A DNA stretch of 64,000 nt, taken from positions 1 to 64,000 of the forward strand of contig NCEA01000004.1 of assembly GCA_002280515.1 (NCBI GenBank), in the 5' to 3' direction. The position numbers were made by a program, and so were the translations under genes. The stretch is from Rhodobacterales bacterium 32-67-9. GTDB lineage: Bacteria > Pseudomonadota > Alphaproteobacteria > Rhodobacterales > Rhodobacteraceae. The notes under the pieces are model-generated. The model did not search any database. It saw nothing but the letters and a program-made list of their open reading frames with translations, and had not been told where the DNA came from. This document shows positions 17,306 to 26,171 of this stretch, piece by piece (the stretch's first letter is position 1; every line of letters starts with the position of its first letter).

Positions 17306-18718
17306 TTACCTGCGTGCCGGGATCGGCGGCGTGACTTCGGGCGGCATCGGGCAGCGGTAGGGTTCCCGCGCCAGATGCGCCGCGTGTTCGGCCTTCGCCG
17401 CGGCCAGCAATGCGGGCCGCTCGAAAAGGTCGCGCCCGGTGGTCGCCATGACCTTCGCGGCATGGACCATACCCTTGTGCGCCGCCGGCGCCTTGCCCTG
17501 CGCGGTCAGTTGCCACGAATGGAACGGCGTTCCGATGGCGCAGGTCGCGACCCAGGCCTGCACCGTCGGCACCGCCCAACTTACATCACCCACATCCGTC
17601 GATCCCATCGCCGCTTGCGGCGCCGCGTCCAACGGCACGACGAAATCGCAAAGGGTCAGAGCCGGATCGACCGGCCGGCCGGTGCGGCGGAAGGTGTCTG
17701 CGATATGTTCCTCGGTCAGGGTCGCACGGATCGCCTCGGCGAAGGGGATGTCGGACGCATCGAAATCTGGCGCGCCGAGACGGTCCATGTTGGCCTGCAT
17801 CGCCTCCTCCAGCACCCGGTTGCCGAGCAGGTCCGAGACCGCCGAGACGACCTTCGCCTCCACCGTCGTCTCGGTCATCAGGGCCGCCCCTTCCGCGATC
17901 TTGCGCACCCGCTCCACCAGCCCGTTGAGGTCGCGCAGTCGCCGGGTCCGGATCAACTGCCGCACCGTCGCCTTTGCCGGCACCACGTTCGGCGCCATGC
18001 CGCCGGCATCGAGATAGGCGTAATGCACCCGGGCATCGTCGGGCATGTGTTCGCGCAGATAGTTGACGCCGACATTCATCAGCTCCACCGCGTCGAGTGC
18101 GGAGCGCCCCAGTTCCGGCGATCCTGCCGCATGGGCGGCACGGCCGTGGAAGGTGAAGTCGATGCGGGTATTGGCCAGAGAATTCGCCTCGAACACCCCG
18201 GTGTAATCCGCCGGATGCCAGCTGATCGCCGCATCCACGTCGTCGAAGAGGCCCGCGCGCACCATGAAGGTCTTGGCCGCGCCGCCTTCCTCGGCCGGGC
18301 AGCCGTAATAGCGGACCCGTCCCGGTAGGCGCTTTTCGGCCAGCCAGTCGCGCAAGGCTACCGCAGCCATCAACGCCGCCGAGCCGAGAAGGTTGTGCCC
18401 GCAGCCATGGCCGAACCGCCCCAAGGGACGCTCTTCTGCCACGCCCGGCTCCTGGCCCAGTTCCGGCAGCGCGTCGTATTCGCCGAGGATCGCGATCACT
18501 GGCCCGCCGGCGCCCCATTCGCCCATCACCGCCGTCGGAATTCCGGCTAGGTCGCGGCTGATCCGAGCGCCCGTGGCCTCCAGCATCTCGGTATGGGCGG
18601 CGCAGCTTTCATATTCGGTATAGGCGACTTCCGGGGTGTCGAAGACGCGGTCCGCCAACCCGGTGAACGCACCCCGGTGCGCCTCGACGATATCCCAAAG
18701 CCTGTCGCTGTTCTTCAT
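17306..18718 (-). CDS. M20-family amidohydrolase (AbgB-like)
   Basis: The 470-residue metallohydrolase is closest to the AbgB/p-aminobenzoyl-glutamate utilization B group of peptidase family M20D. Key parts are ILGEYDALPELGQEPG (about 75), the metal-binding GRFGHGCGHNLLGSAA (about 101), the Glu-Glu of YGCPAEEGGAAKTFM (about 137), ISWHPADYTG (about 165) and a dimerisation domain with FHGRAAHAAGSPELGRSALD (about 190). The metal ligand His near residue 434 lies in PFHSWQLTAQG. It diverges from the TetR-family gene over 132 bp, so that regulator may control it. The substrate is unknown; an N-acylated or amide-linked guanidino compound or amino acid would fit the island but is inference. Confidence 0.85.
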   Translation of the reverse strand: MKNSDRLWDIVEAHRGAFTGLADRVFDTPEVAYTEYESCAAHTEMLEATGARISRDLAGIPTAVMGEWGAGGPVIAILGEYDALPELGQEPGVAEERPLGRFGHGCGHNLLGSAALMAAVALRDWLAEKRLPGRVRYYGCPAEEGGAAKTFMVRAGLFDDVDAAISWHPADYTGVFEANSLANTRIDFTFHGRAAHAAGSPELGRSALDAVELMNVGVNYLREHMPDDARVHYAYLDAGGMAPNVVPAKATVRQLIRTRRLRDLNGLVERVRKIAEGAALMTETTVEAKVVSAVSDLLGNRVLEEAMQANMDRLGAPDFDASDIPFAEAIRATLTEEHIADTFRRTGRPVDPALTLCDFVVPLDAAPQAAMGSTDVGDVSWAVPTVQAWVATCAIGTPFHSWQLTAQGKAPAAHKGMVHAAKVMATTGRDLFERPALLAAAKAEHAAHLAREPYRCPMPPEVTPPIPARR

Positions 18719-18812
18719 GGCTAACCTCCGCTATACGGCCCCCAGACTGCCGCGTTCGCGCTTTGGGCGCCAGATGCGAATCCCCCTTGCGGGCGATTGC
18801 GGTTCGGTCAAA

Positions 18813-18826
18813 TATACAAACGTATA
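18813..18826. promoter_or_regulatory. Putative TetR-family operator in divergent promoter
   Basis: TATAC-AAAC-GTATA is a 14-bp inverted repeat with perfect 5-bp arms in the 132-bp gap between the M20 amidohydrolase and the tetR gene. It stands out as the only AT-rich part of the gap and lies 25 bp before the tetR ATG, overlapping where its -10 should be. That is the classic position for autorepression. Confidence 0.5.
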
Positions 18827-18850
18827 ATTCAATGCGGAGCACTTGCCGGC

Positions 18851-19489
18851 ATGCCCTCCCAGCGGCGCAAATTCACCAGGGAAGAGCCCGAGAGCCGTCG
18901 CGCCGACCTCATCGCGGCGACGCTCGACCTCATGGCTGATGCCGGGCCGGCAGAGACGACGGTGCGCGCCATCGCCGAGGAGGCGGGACTGTCGCAGGGC
19001 ATGATCCGGCACCATTTCTCGTCCAAGGAAGACCTGATCAACGCCGCCTACCAGGCGCATATGGCCGGCCAGCTTGAAGGCAGCGAACGCTCGGTCGCCG
19101 GCGATACGGCTAGGGCGCGGCTTGCCCGCTTCGTCACCGCCTCGCTGACCTCGCCGGTCGTCGACCCGCGCGCGCTGTCGCTCTGGGCGGCCTTCATTCA
19201 CATGGTCCGGCGCGATCCGGCGATGCGCGCGACGCATGAAGAGAATTACCTTGCCTATCGCGACAGGCTGGAGGCGCTGGTCGCCGCCACCCTGGCCGAA
19301 TCCGGGCGGACCGCAACATCGGAAGAGTTGCGCCGTCTCGCGATTGCCTGCAACGCGGTGATCGACGGTCTCTGGCTCGAAGGCGGGGCGTTGCCCGATG
19401 CCTTCGCGGCGGGAGAGATCGAGGCGATCGGCCGCGCGTCCGTCGCAGCACTTCTCGGCCTGCCGCTCGACGATGGAACAGAAGAATGA
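18851..19489 (+). CDS. TetR/AcrR-family regulator (BetI-like)
   Basis: The 212-residue repressor has an N-terminal TetR HTH (RADLIAATLDLMADAG... TTVRAIAEEAGLSQGMIRHHFSSKEDLINAAYQAHM, residues 16-67). The C-terminal ligand-binding domain is of the BetI_C type, with ALSLWAAFIHMVRRDP and the WLEGG segment. ATG 18851 is preferred over an upstream in-frame codon because the HTH then starts at the usual distance. Its stop overlaps the aminotransferase ATG (ATGA), so it is cotranscribed with aruH-aruI. It probably represses this operon and the divergent M20 gene through the palindrome at 18813-18826. Confidence 0.88.
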   Translation: MPSQRRKFTREEPESRRADLIAATLDLMADAGPAETTVRAIAEEAGLSQGMIRHHFSSKEDLINAAYQAHMAGQLEGSERSVAGDTARARLARFVTASLTSPVVDPRALSLWAAFIHMVRRDPAMRATHEENYLAYRDRLEALVAATLAESGRTATSEELRRLAIACNAVIDGLWLEGGALPDAFAAGEIEAIGRASVAALLGLPLDDGTEE

Positions 19490-20676
19490 GATACGCACCG
19501 ATCATCGACCGGCTCGCCGGGCTCGGCGGCGCCAAGTGGGAACTGCATGCCGCAGCCGTCGAGATGCGGCGGTCGGGCCGTGACGTCATCGACATGACGA
19601 TCGGCAATCCCGACGTGCCGGCGCCGCAGACGCTGGTCGACCGTGCGACGGAGGCGATGCGGTCGGGCCGGACCGAATATTCGACCGGGCGCGGGGAGGA
19701 GACTTTGCGCGCGGCCCTTGCCGACCGTTATACCCAGCGTACAGGGCGGCCCGTCGGCATGGATCAGGTGCTGTGCTTTCCCGGTACCCAGACCGCGCTC
19801 TACACCGTGATGATGGGCGTGGCCGGGCCGGGGACCGAAGTGCTGGTCGGCGACCCGATGTATGCGACCTACGAAGCGGTGATCCGAGCCAGCGGCGCGG
19901 AGCCGGTGCCAGTTCCGCTGCGCCCAGCGAACGACTTTCGCATCGCCGCCGAGGATATCGCCGCGCGGATCACCGAACGCAGCCGGGCAATCCTTCTCAA
20001 CACCCCGCACAATCCGACCGGCGCGGTGCTGACCGCCGCCGATATCGACGCGATCGGGGCAGTGGCAAGGGAGCACGACCTCTGGATCGTCTCGGACGAG
20101 GTCTACGAGGAACTGGTCTTCGACGGCATCGCCTTCGTCTCGCCCTTTGACAGGGCGGCGTTCGCGGACCGCACCGTCTGCGTTGCCTCGATCTCGAAGT
20201 CCCATGCCGCGCCGGGGTTCCGGTCCGGCTGGTCCGTCAGCTCGGCGGAATGCGCGGAGCGTCTGCTGCCGCTTTCTGAAACCATACTCTTTGGCAACCA
20301 GCCCTTCATCGCCGACATGACGGCCGCAGCGGTCGCCGAACCTTCTTCAGTCGCCGCCGGAATGCGCAGCCGTTTCGCGGCGCGGGTGAAGTATCTCGAC
20401 GACCGGCTGACGCAGGAAACCGTGCTTCGGGTGCATCGGCCAGAGGCGGGGATGTTTGCGCTGATCGACGTGTCTGCCACAGGGCAGGGCGACCGCGACT
20501 ATGCGCTCGGCCTTCTCCACTCGGGCGGGGTCGCGGTGATGCCGGGGTCCGCCTTCGGCGACACGCTGAAGGGCTGGGTCCGGCTGGCGCTGACGGTGGA
20601 TGACGCGCGGTTCCGCGACGCCTGCGACCGGATCGTCGCCCATGCGCTGGCTTTGAGAGAGGGAGAGCGGGCATGA
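19486..20676 (+). CDS. aruH: Aminotransferase, probable arginine:pyruvate transaminase (AruH-like)
   Basis: The 396-residue class I/II PLP-dependent aminotransferase starts MRYAPIIDRLAGLGGAKWELH, like Pseudomonas aeruginosa AruH (MRYSDFTQRIAG...). PLP-contact elements are NTPHNPTGAVL (about 172), SDEVYEELVFDG (about 203), the Schiff-base Lys238 in ASISKSHAAPGFRSGW, and a C-terminal Arg in KGWVRLALT. AruH transfers the amino group of arginine to pyruvate giving 2-ketoarginine and alanine. It overlaps tetR upstream and the AruI-like gene downstream by 4 bp, a coupling that strongly supports the arginine role. A broader specificity is possible. Confidence 0.78.
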   Translation: MRYAPIIDRLAGLGGAKWELHAAAVEMRRSGRDVIDMTIGNPDVPAPQTLVDRATEAMRSGRTEYSTGRGEETLRAALADRYTQRTGRPVGMDQVLCFPGTQTALYTVMMGVAGPGTEVLVGDPMYATYEAVIRASGAEPVPVPLRPANDFRIAAEDIAARITERSRAILLNTPHNPTGAVLTAADIDAIGAVAREHDLWIVSDEVYEELVFDGIAFVSPFDRAAFADRTVCVASISKSHAAPGFRSGWSVSSAECAERLLPLSETILFGNQPFIADMTAAAVAEPSSVAAGMRSRFAARVKYLDDRLTQETVLRVHRPEAGMFALIDVSATGQGDRDYALGLLHSGGVAVMPGSAFGDTLKGWVRLALTVDDARFRDACDRIVAHALALREGERA

Positions 20677-22250
20677 CCACGGTCGGCGAAGCGCTGGTGA
20701 AAGCCCTGGAATCACGCGGAGTCCGTGTCGTCTTCGGCATCCCCGGCGTGCATACGGTGGAGCTTTACCGTGGCCTCTCCGGCTCCTCGATCCGTCATGT
20801 CACGCCCCGCCACGAACAGGGCGCGGGCTTCATGGCCGACGGTTACGCCCGCGTCTCGGGTCAGCCCGGCGTCGCCTTCGTGATCACCGGTCCGGGGCTG
20901 ACCAACACGCTGACGCCGATGGGGCAGGCGCGGGCGGATTCGGTGCCGATGCTGGTGCTTTCCGGCGTCAACCGGCGCGATACGCTGGGTAAGGGACTTG
21001 GCCACCTGCACGAACTGCCCGACCAGAACGGCATGGCCGCGCTGGTGGCCTTGTCGTCCGAACGGGTGGAAGAACCCCCGGCCCTCGGCCCCGTGCTCGA
21101 CCGGGCTTTCGCGGGCTTCAATGGCGGCCGGCCCGGCCCGCGCCATATCGAGGTGCCAATCGACGTGATGGCACTTCCTGCCGAGCCTGTGGCGCCGCAG
21201 GCTACACCCGCCCCGACGCTTCCCGCCCCCGATCTCATCGCTGACGCCACGGCGCGGCTGGCACGGGCCAGCACCCCGCTGATCCTTGTCGGAGGCGGGG
21301 CGAAACGCGCGGGGGATTCCCTTCGTCTTCTGTCCGAGGCGCTCGACGCGCCGGTTGTCCAGACGGTGAACGGGCGCGGCCTGATGCACGGCCACCCTCT
21401 CACCGTGCCGGCGAGCCCGAGTCTGGAGCCGGTTCGCGACCTCATCCGCGGTGCCGATATCGTGCTCGCCATCGGCACGGAATTCGGCCCCACCGATTAC
21501 GACATGTACGGGCGCGGCGGCCTGCCCTGGCCGAAAGAGCTGATCCGGGTGGAGATCGACGCGGCGCAGCTTGCCCGTCACCCCGCCGACCTCGCGCTTC
21601 AGGGCCATGCCGAGGCGATCCTGCCGGCGCTGGTCGCCCTGCTGCCCGGCAGGCGCGCCACCGACGGCGCGGCACGGGCCGAAGCCGCCCGCACCGGCGC
21701 ATGGGTGGCACTCGATGAGACGACGCGCGCCCAGATCGCGATCCTCAACACGGTGCGTAATACCCTGCCGGGATCAATCTTCGTCGGCGATTCCACGCAA
21801 GCGATCTACGCCGGAAACCTCTATTACGACCACGACCGGCCCGGCGGCTGGTTCAACGCCGCGACCGGCTTCGGCGCGCTCGGCTTCGCGATCCCGGCGG
21901 CCATCGGCGCCGCTCTTGCCGCGCCGGACGCGCCGGTGATCTGCCTGTCCGGCGACGGTGGTGCTCAGTTTACTCTGCCGGAGTTGATGACGGCGGTGGA
22001 TGAACGCCTGCCGATCATCTTCCTGATCTGGAACAATCGCGCCTATGGCGAGATTGCCGCGTCGATGGAGGCGGTCGGTGTCGAGGTTATCGGCTGCCAC
22101 CCGACCCCGCCCGATTTCGAGGCCGTCGCGCGGTCTTGCGGCATGCCCTACCGGCGGACCGGGATGTCGCCCGCAGATGTCGCCACCACGCTGCGCGGTT
22201 CTTGGCCCGCAGCCGGGCCAGTGATGATCGAAATTGACGCGGGGCGCTGA
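20673..22250 (+). CDS. aruI: ThDP-dependent 5-guanidino-2-oxopentanoate decarboxylase (AruI)
   Basis: AruI decarboxylates 2-ketoarginine to 4-guanidinobutyraldehyde in the arginine transaminase pathway. The 525-residue protein has the three-domain ThDP fold. Its N-terminal part (FGIPGVHTVELYRGL, then RHEQGAGFMADGYARVSG with the cofactor-activating Glu48, then FVITGPGLTN) closely follows P. aeruginosa AruI. The ThDP/Mg motif is CLSGDGGAQFTLPEL ... FLIWNNRAYGEI in the C-terminal domain, preceded by FNAATGFGALGFAIPAAIGAAL. General acetolactate synthases lack the GVHTxELYRGL block. It follows the AruH-like gene with an ATGA overlap and converges on the LOG gene 2 bp away. Confidence 0.85.
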   Translation: MTTVGEALVKALESRGVRVVFGIPGVHTVELYRGLSGSSIRHVTPRHEQGAGFMADGYARVSGQPGVAFVITGPGLTNTLTPMGQARADSVPMLVLSGVNRRDTLGKGLGHLHELPDQNGMAALVALSSERVEEPPALGPVLDRAFAGFNGGRPGPRHIEVPIDVMALPAEPVAPQATPAPTLPAPDLIADATARLARASTPLILVGGGAKRAGDSLRLLSEALDAPVVQTVNGRGLMHGHPLTVPASPSLEPVRDLIRGADIVLAIGTEFGPTDYDMYGRGGLPWPKELIRVEIDAAQLARHPADLALQGHAEAILPALVALLPGRRATDGAARAEAARTGAWVALDETTRAQIAILNTVRNTLPGSIFVGDSTQAIYAGNLYYDHDRPGGWFNAATGFGALGFAIPAAIGAALAAPDAPVICLSGDGGAQFTLPELMTAVDERLPIIFLIWNNRAYGEIAASMEAVGVEVIGCHPTPPDFEAVARSCGMPYRRTGMSPADVATTLRGSWPAAGPVMIEIDAGR

Positions 22251-22252
22251 GC

Positions 22253-23119
22253 TCAGCAGCCGTCCTGAAAGGCCGAGATGATCTCCACCGCCTCTTCGGC
22301 GGTATCGACATAGGTGAAGAGCGACAGGTCGTCCTCGGAAATCGTGCCGGCCCTGGCCAGCGCCTTCCAGTTGATCACGCTGTCCCAGAAATCCCGGCCG
22401 AACAGCAGGAACGGCACCCGCTTCATCCGCCCGGTCTGGATCAGTGTCAGGCTCTCGAACATCTCGTCGAAGGTGCCGAAACCGCCCGGAAAGATGCAGA
22501 TCGCCCGCGCCCGCATCAGGAAATGCATCTTTCGGATCGCGAAGTAGTGGAAGTTGAAGCAGAGGTCCGGCGTCACATAGGAATTCGGCGCCTGTTCGTG
22601 CGGCAGAACAATGTTGAGCCCGATGGAATGTCCTCCCGCGTCGGCTGCGCCGCGATTGCCCGCCTCCATGATGCCGGGACCGCCGCCGGTGACGATGACG
22701 TTCTCGCGCCCGTAACTCTCCATGCTCCTCTCGGTCATGATCCGGGCCAGCTTGCGCGCTTCCTCGTACCAGTGGGACAGGGCCATGGCGCCCTTGCCCG
22801 CCTCGGTCTTGGCGCCGCCGGCTGTCTCGATCAAAGGTTCCTCGATCCGCTCGGCAGTGCCGGTCGGATCGGGTATGCGGGCACTGCCCATGAGCACGAT
22901 CGTCGATTCTATGCCACGTTCATCCATGATCATCTGCGGCTTGAGAAGTTCAAGCTGCAGGCGGACCGGGCGGAGTTCCTCGCGACACATGAAGTCGTGG
23001 TCGGTGAAGGCCAGCCGGTAGGCCGGCGCACGCGTCTGGGCGGTATCGGGGATACGGTCGGCGGCCTCAACGTCCTGATGACTGTGACGGAAGCGGTGGC
23101 TGCGCGGATCTTCGTTCAT
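22253..23119 (-). CDS. LOG-family protein (nucleotide 5'-monophosphate phosphoribohydrolase)
   Basis: The 288-residue protein belongs to the LOG/TIGR00730 family, whose characterised members cleave cytokinin riboside or purine monophosphates to base and ribose 5-phosphate. The signature FPGGFGTFDEMFESLTLIQTGR is near residue 215, and the nucleotide-binding VTGGGPGIMEAGNRGA near residue 140. An N-terminal extension of about 75 residues before STIVLMGSARIPDP marks it as the long bacterial subgroup. GAGGACAG precedes ATG 23119. It diverges from dapD over 166 bp. Confidence 0.88.
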   Translation of the reverse strand: MNEDPRSHRFRHSHQDVEAADRIPDTAQTRAPAYRLAFTDHDFMCREELRPVRLQLELLKPQMIMDERGIESTIVLMGSARIPDPTGTAERIEEPLIETAGGAKTEAGKGAMALSHWYEEARKLARIMTERSMESYGRENVIVTGGGPGIMEAGNRGAADAGGHSIGLNIVLPHEQAPNSYVTPDLCFNFHYFAIRKMHFLMRARAICIFPGGFGTFDEMFESLTLIQTGRMKRVPFLLFGRDFWDSVINWKALARAGTISEDDLSLFTYVDTAEEAVEIISAFQDGC

Positions 23120-23219
23120 ACTGTCCTCGGGTCTCTAATCGTTCCAGACCTAACGGTTTTGGGCGGGGCAGGCCAGCATCGCCGCGCCAAATGGCGAAAC
23201 TGTGACGCGCAAGGTCGCA

Positions 23220-23248
23220 TTGCCTCAAGGGCCGCCGCACCCTATAGG
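23220..23248 (+). promoter_or_regulatory. Candidate sigma70-type promoter of dapD
   Basis: TTGCCT at 23220-23225 and TATAGG at 23243-23248 are spaced by exactly 17 bp, 38 bp before the dapD ATG. The -10 sits in a 10-bp palindrome CCCTATAGGG (23240-23249), which might also bind a regulator. Confidence 0.45.
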
Positions 23249-23285
23249 GCAACTTCACGCGCAATCAGCCCCCGGGGAGACGCCG

Positions 23286-24113
23286 ATGTCCAATGCCGCA
23301 CTCGAGACCGCCATCGAAGCCGCCTGGGAGGCGCGCGACCAGATCACGCCCGCGACGACCGGCGAGGCGCGCGAAGCGATCGAAGACACACTGAACGCGC
23401 TCGACAGCGGCAAGCTGCGCGTGGCCGAACGTCAGGCGGACGGCACCTGGCACGTCAACCAGTGGGCCAAGAAGGCGGTTCTTCTCGGCTTCCGCATCAA
23501 GGACATGGAAATCCAGAGCGGCGGCCCGCAGGGCAGCGGCTGGTGGGACAAGGTCGATTCGAAATTCACCGGCTGGGGCGAGAACCAGTGGCGCGCGGCG
23601 GGCTTCCGCGCGGTGCCGAGCTGCGTGGCCCGCAAGTCTGCCTTCATCGCCAAGGGCGTGGTGCTGATGCCCTCCTTCGTCAATCTCGGCGCCTATGTTG
23701 ACGAAGGCACGATGGTCGATACCTGGGCCACGGTGGGTTCCTGTGCCCAGATCGGCAAGAACGTCCACCTCTCCGGCGGCGTCGGCATCGGCGGCGTGCT
23801 GGAGCCGATGCAGGCCGGCCCGACGATCATCGAGGACAACTGCTTCATCGGCGCGCGCTCCGAAGTGGTCGAAGGCTGCATCGTCCGCGAAGGCTCTGTC
23901 CTCGGCATGGGCGTCTTCATTGGCAAGTCGACCAAGATCGTCGACCGCGAGACCGGCGCGGTGACCTACGGCGAGGTGCCGGCGGGATCGGTCGTCGTCG
24001 CGGGCTCCATGCCCTCGAAGAACGGCATCAACCTTTACTGCGCGGTGATCGTGAAGCGTGTGGACGCCCAGACGCGGTCGAAGACCTCGATCAACGAGCT
24101 TCTGCGTGACTGA
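23286..24113 (+). CDS. dapD: Tetrahydrodipicolinate N-succinyltransferase DapD
   Basis: DapD transfers succinyl from succinyl-CoA to tetrahydrodipicolinate in lysine/meso-DAP synthesis. The 275-residue enzyme has an alpha-helical N-terminus, [27 protein letters not shown], and a left-handed beta-helix of hexapeptide repeats from about residue 105 ([39 protein letters not shown]... [10 protein letters not shown]). ATG 23286 is chosen because it starts the conserved helix; longer in-frame starts fall in the promoter. DapC, the next pathway enzyme, is encoded at 29.9 kb. Confidence 0.97.
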   Translation: MSNAALETAIEAAWEARDQITPATTGEAREAIEDTLNALDSGKLRVAERQADGTWHVNQWAKKAVLLGFRIKDMEIQSGGPQGSGWWDKVDSKFTGWGENQWRAAGFRAVPSCVARKSAFIAKGVVLMPSFVNLGAYVDEGTMVDTWATVGSCAQIGKNVHLSGGVGIGGVLEPMQAGPTIIEDNCFIGARSEVVEGCIVREGSVLGMGVFIGKSTKIVDRETGAVTYGEVPAGSVVVAGSMPSKNGINLYCAVIVKRVDAQTRSKTSINELLRD

Positions 24114-24453
24114 TCCGGCGAAACCGACGAAGGAAAAGCGCCCGCAGCAGGTGTTCACCCTTGTCGTCGAGGTCGGGCGGAAAGCCGGCGACGGTCTGCC
24201 CAAGAGTGCCACCGGCGCCGCGCTGATGGTCTATGCCTCGGGCGTGGACGAGGCCGAGGCGGTGCGCGAGACGGTGGCGGTGCTGAAAGAGGCCGACCTC
24301 GCGCCGCTCGACGTGACGGGCTACGGAACGTTCGACGAGCGGGTCGCGCAAGGCCACGAAATCGAGGACGACGAACGCGCGCTGATGGACAAGGCCCTGG
24401 CCGAGAACGCGGTCATCGTGGCGCAGGTGACACCGTTCTTCGACAAGGCCTGA
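24106..24453 (+). CDS. Conserved-looking hypothetical protein coupled to dapD
   Basis: This 115-residue protein is read from a GTG that overlaps the dapD stop by 8 bp; the only in-frame ATG upstream lies deep inside dapD. The sequence has a basic, Pro/Lys-rich start, then a beta-strand-like [15 protein letters not shown], a central [36 protein letters not shown] and an acidic end. The alternation of strand and amphipathic helix suggests a small alpha/beta domain. I do not recognise the family. Third-position GC is that of its neighbours, so the frame is credible. Confidence 0.7.
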   Translation: MTDPAKPTKEKRPQQVFTLVVEVGRKAGDGLPKSATGAALMVYASGVDEAEAVRETVAVLKEADLAPLDVTGYGTFDERVAQGHEIEDDERALMDKALAENAVIVAQVTPFFDKA

Positions 24454-24480
24454 CCGCCCACATTCCGGCAGGTGACGGAT

Positions 24481-24513
24481 GCCTCCGGCGGGGATATTTC
24501 GGGCAAGATGAAG
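24481..24513 (+). repeat. Interspersed repeat, copy 1 (GGGGATATTT type)
   Basis: GCCTCCGGCGGGGATATTTC followed by GGGCAAGATGAAG. It resembles 61751-61783 and, inverted, 56879-56906. It lies between genes, shortly downstream of a stop codon. Confidence 0.5.
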
Positions 24514-24596
24514 CGGTGGGATCGAGACGGGATGCCTCTTGGCCTTTTGGTCCGTCGCGCTCATATAGGGGGCAACTGGAGAACAAGGGGGCGGCG

Positions 24597-25505
24597 ATGC
24601 TCGAATTCGGTCAGGCAAAGGATGCGGCGGTCGGTGGCGATCTCATCCGCGACGTGAACGAGGCCAGCTTCATGGCCGATGTCATCGAGGCGAGCAAGGA
24701 AGTGCCGGTCATCGTCGATTTCTGGGCACCGTGGTGCGGCCCGTGCAAGACGCTTGGCCCCGCTCTCGAAGCGGCGGTGACGGCGGCCAAGGGCAAGGTC
24801 CGCATGGCCAAAGTCAATGTGGACGAGAACCAGATGATCGCCGGGCAACTCCGCATCCAGTCGATACCGACGGTCTACGCCTTCTGGCAGGGCAAGCCAG
24901 TGGACGGGTTCCAGGGCGCGATCCCCGGATCGGAGATCAAGGCCTTCGTCGACAAGCTGGCGGCGCTGGCCGGTGACGGCGGCCTCGGCGAGGCGCTTGA
25001 TGCGGCCGAAGCGATGCTGGCCGAAGGCGCGGCCGTCGATGCCGCCGAAACCTTCGCGGCGATCCTTGGAGAAGAGCCGGAGAACGCCCGCGCCTACAGC
25101 GGCCTGATCCGTGCCCATCTGGCGCTCGGCAACGAGGAACAGGCCGAGGGGCTTTTGGCGGGCGTGCCGGCCTCGATCTCCACCGCTGCGGAGATCGAGG
25201 CGGCGCGCGCGCAGCTCGCGCTCCTGAAGCAGGCGGCGAAGGCGGGGCCGGTGGCGGAGCTTCTCGACCGGGTGCTCGCGCGTCCCGACGATCATCAGGC
25301 GCGCTTCGACCTTGCCCAGGCGCTCCACGCCGCCGGCAAGATCGAAGGCGCGGTCGAGGAGTTGCTGGAGCTGATCAGGCGCGACCGCGAGTGGAACGAG
25401 GGCGCCGCGAAGAAGCAGCTCTTCACCATCTTCGAAGCGCTGAAGCCCAATGACCCGGTGGCGCTCAAGGGGCGGCGGAAACTCTCGTCGCTGCTCTTTG
25501 CCTGA
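24597..25505 (+). CDS. Thioredoxin-TPR protein (CnoX/YbbN-like)
   Basis: The 302-residue protein has an N-terminal thioredoxin domain with the intact active site WAPWCGPCKTLGP (about residue 45) and cis-Pro in QSIPTVYAFWQG. The C-terminal half is made of TPR-like helices (LGEALDAAEAMLAEGAAVDAAETF, ARAYSGLIRAHLALGNEEQAEGLL and more). This is the CnoX/YbbN layout, chaperone-redoxin proteins that hold unfolded substrates and can pass them to GroEL or DnaK. Whether it is redox-active cannot be decided, but WCGPC is the active form. ATG 24597 starts MLEFGQAKDAA, 143 bp after the hypothetical gene. Confidence 0.88.
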   Translation: MLEFGQAKDAAVGGDLIRDVNEASFMADVIEASKEVPVIVDFWAPWCGPCKTLGPALEAAVTAAKGKVRMAKVNVDENQMIAGQLRIQSIPTVYAFWQGKPVDGFQGAIPGSEIKAFVDKLAALAGDGGLGEALDAAEAMLAEGAAVDAAETFAAILGEEPENARAYSGLIRAHLALGNEEQAEGLLAGVPASISTAAEIEAARAQLALLKQAAKAGPVAELLDRVLARPDDHQARFDLAQALHAAGKIEGAVEELLELIRRDREWNEGAAKKQLFTIFEALKPNDPVALKGRRKLSSLLFA

Positions 25506-25532
25506 ACAAAGCCACCCGTTAGGATCGTGGCC

Positions 25533-26171
25533 ATGATACTGCATGGCGATCTGCCGTCGAAAATCCCGCTCTTCCCGCTTCCGGGGGCGCTTCTGTTGCC
25601 GCGCGCGCGGCTGCCGCTGCAGATATTCGAGCCGCGCTACCTCGCGATGCTCGAGGAGGTGCTGAAGACACCCGACCGGCTGATCGGCATGATCCAGCCG
25701 CGCCCCGGCCCCGACGGCGCCCCGCGCCTTGCCCGGATCGGCTGCGCCGGACGGGTGATTGCGTTTTCGGAAACCGACGACGGGCGCTACATGATCACCC
25801 TTGCCGGGATCTCGCGGTTCCGTCTCGGCCGCGAAATATCGGGGTTTGCCCCCTATCTCTCCGGCGAGGTGAGCTGGGACGATTTCGCCCGCGACAGGGG
25901 GGGCGCCGAGGCGGATACAGGCTTCGATCGCACCGCGTTCCTGAAACTCCTCCGCCGCTATTTCATCGCCGAGCAGCTTTCCACCGACTGGGAGAGCCTG
26001 AAGGAGGCGGAGGACGAGCTCCTGATCAATTCGCTCGCCATGCTCTGCCCGTTCGAACCGGAGGACAAGCAGGCGCTTCTTGAGGCGCCGACGCTCGAGA
26101 CCCGGCGTGAAACGCTGGTGACTCTGATGGAATTCGCTCTCCGGGGCGGTGGCGACGAGGTGTTGCAATGA
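25533..26171 (+). CDS. Lon N-terminal (LON/PUA-like) domain protein
   Basis: The 212-residue protein consists of the LON substrate-binding domain alone: [34 protein letters not shown] at the start, then [34 protein letters not shown]. There is no AAA or protease part. Stand-alone LON proteins are common in alphaproteobacteria and have no settled function. ATG 25533 is chosen over the GTG at 25527, two codons upstream. The stop overlaps the next ATG (ATGA). Confidence 0.88.
   Translation: MILHGDLPSKIPLFPLPGALLLPRARLPLQIFEPRYLAMLEEVLKTPDRLIGMIQPRPGPDGAPRLARIGCAGRVIAFSETDDGRYMITLAGISRFRLGREISGFAPYLSGEVSWDDFARDRGGAEADTGFDRTAFLKLLRRYFIAEQLSTDWESLKEAEDELLINSLAMLCPFEPEDKQALLEAPTLETRRETLVTLMEFALRGGGDEVLQ

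Noticed and set aside
18794-18801. CGATTGCG near tetR as a fourth copy of the creatinine-regulon motif
   Set aside because: It matches 8 bases, then diverges from the motif; no aligned -35. Probably chance.
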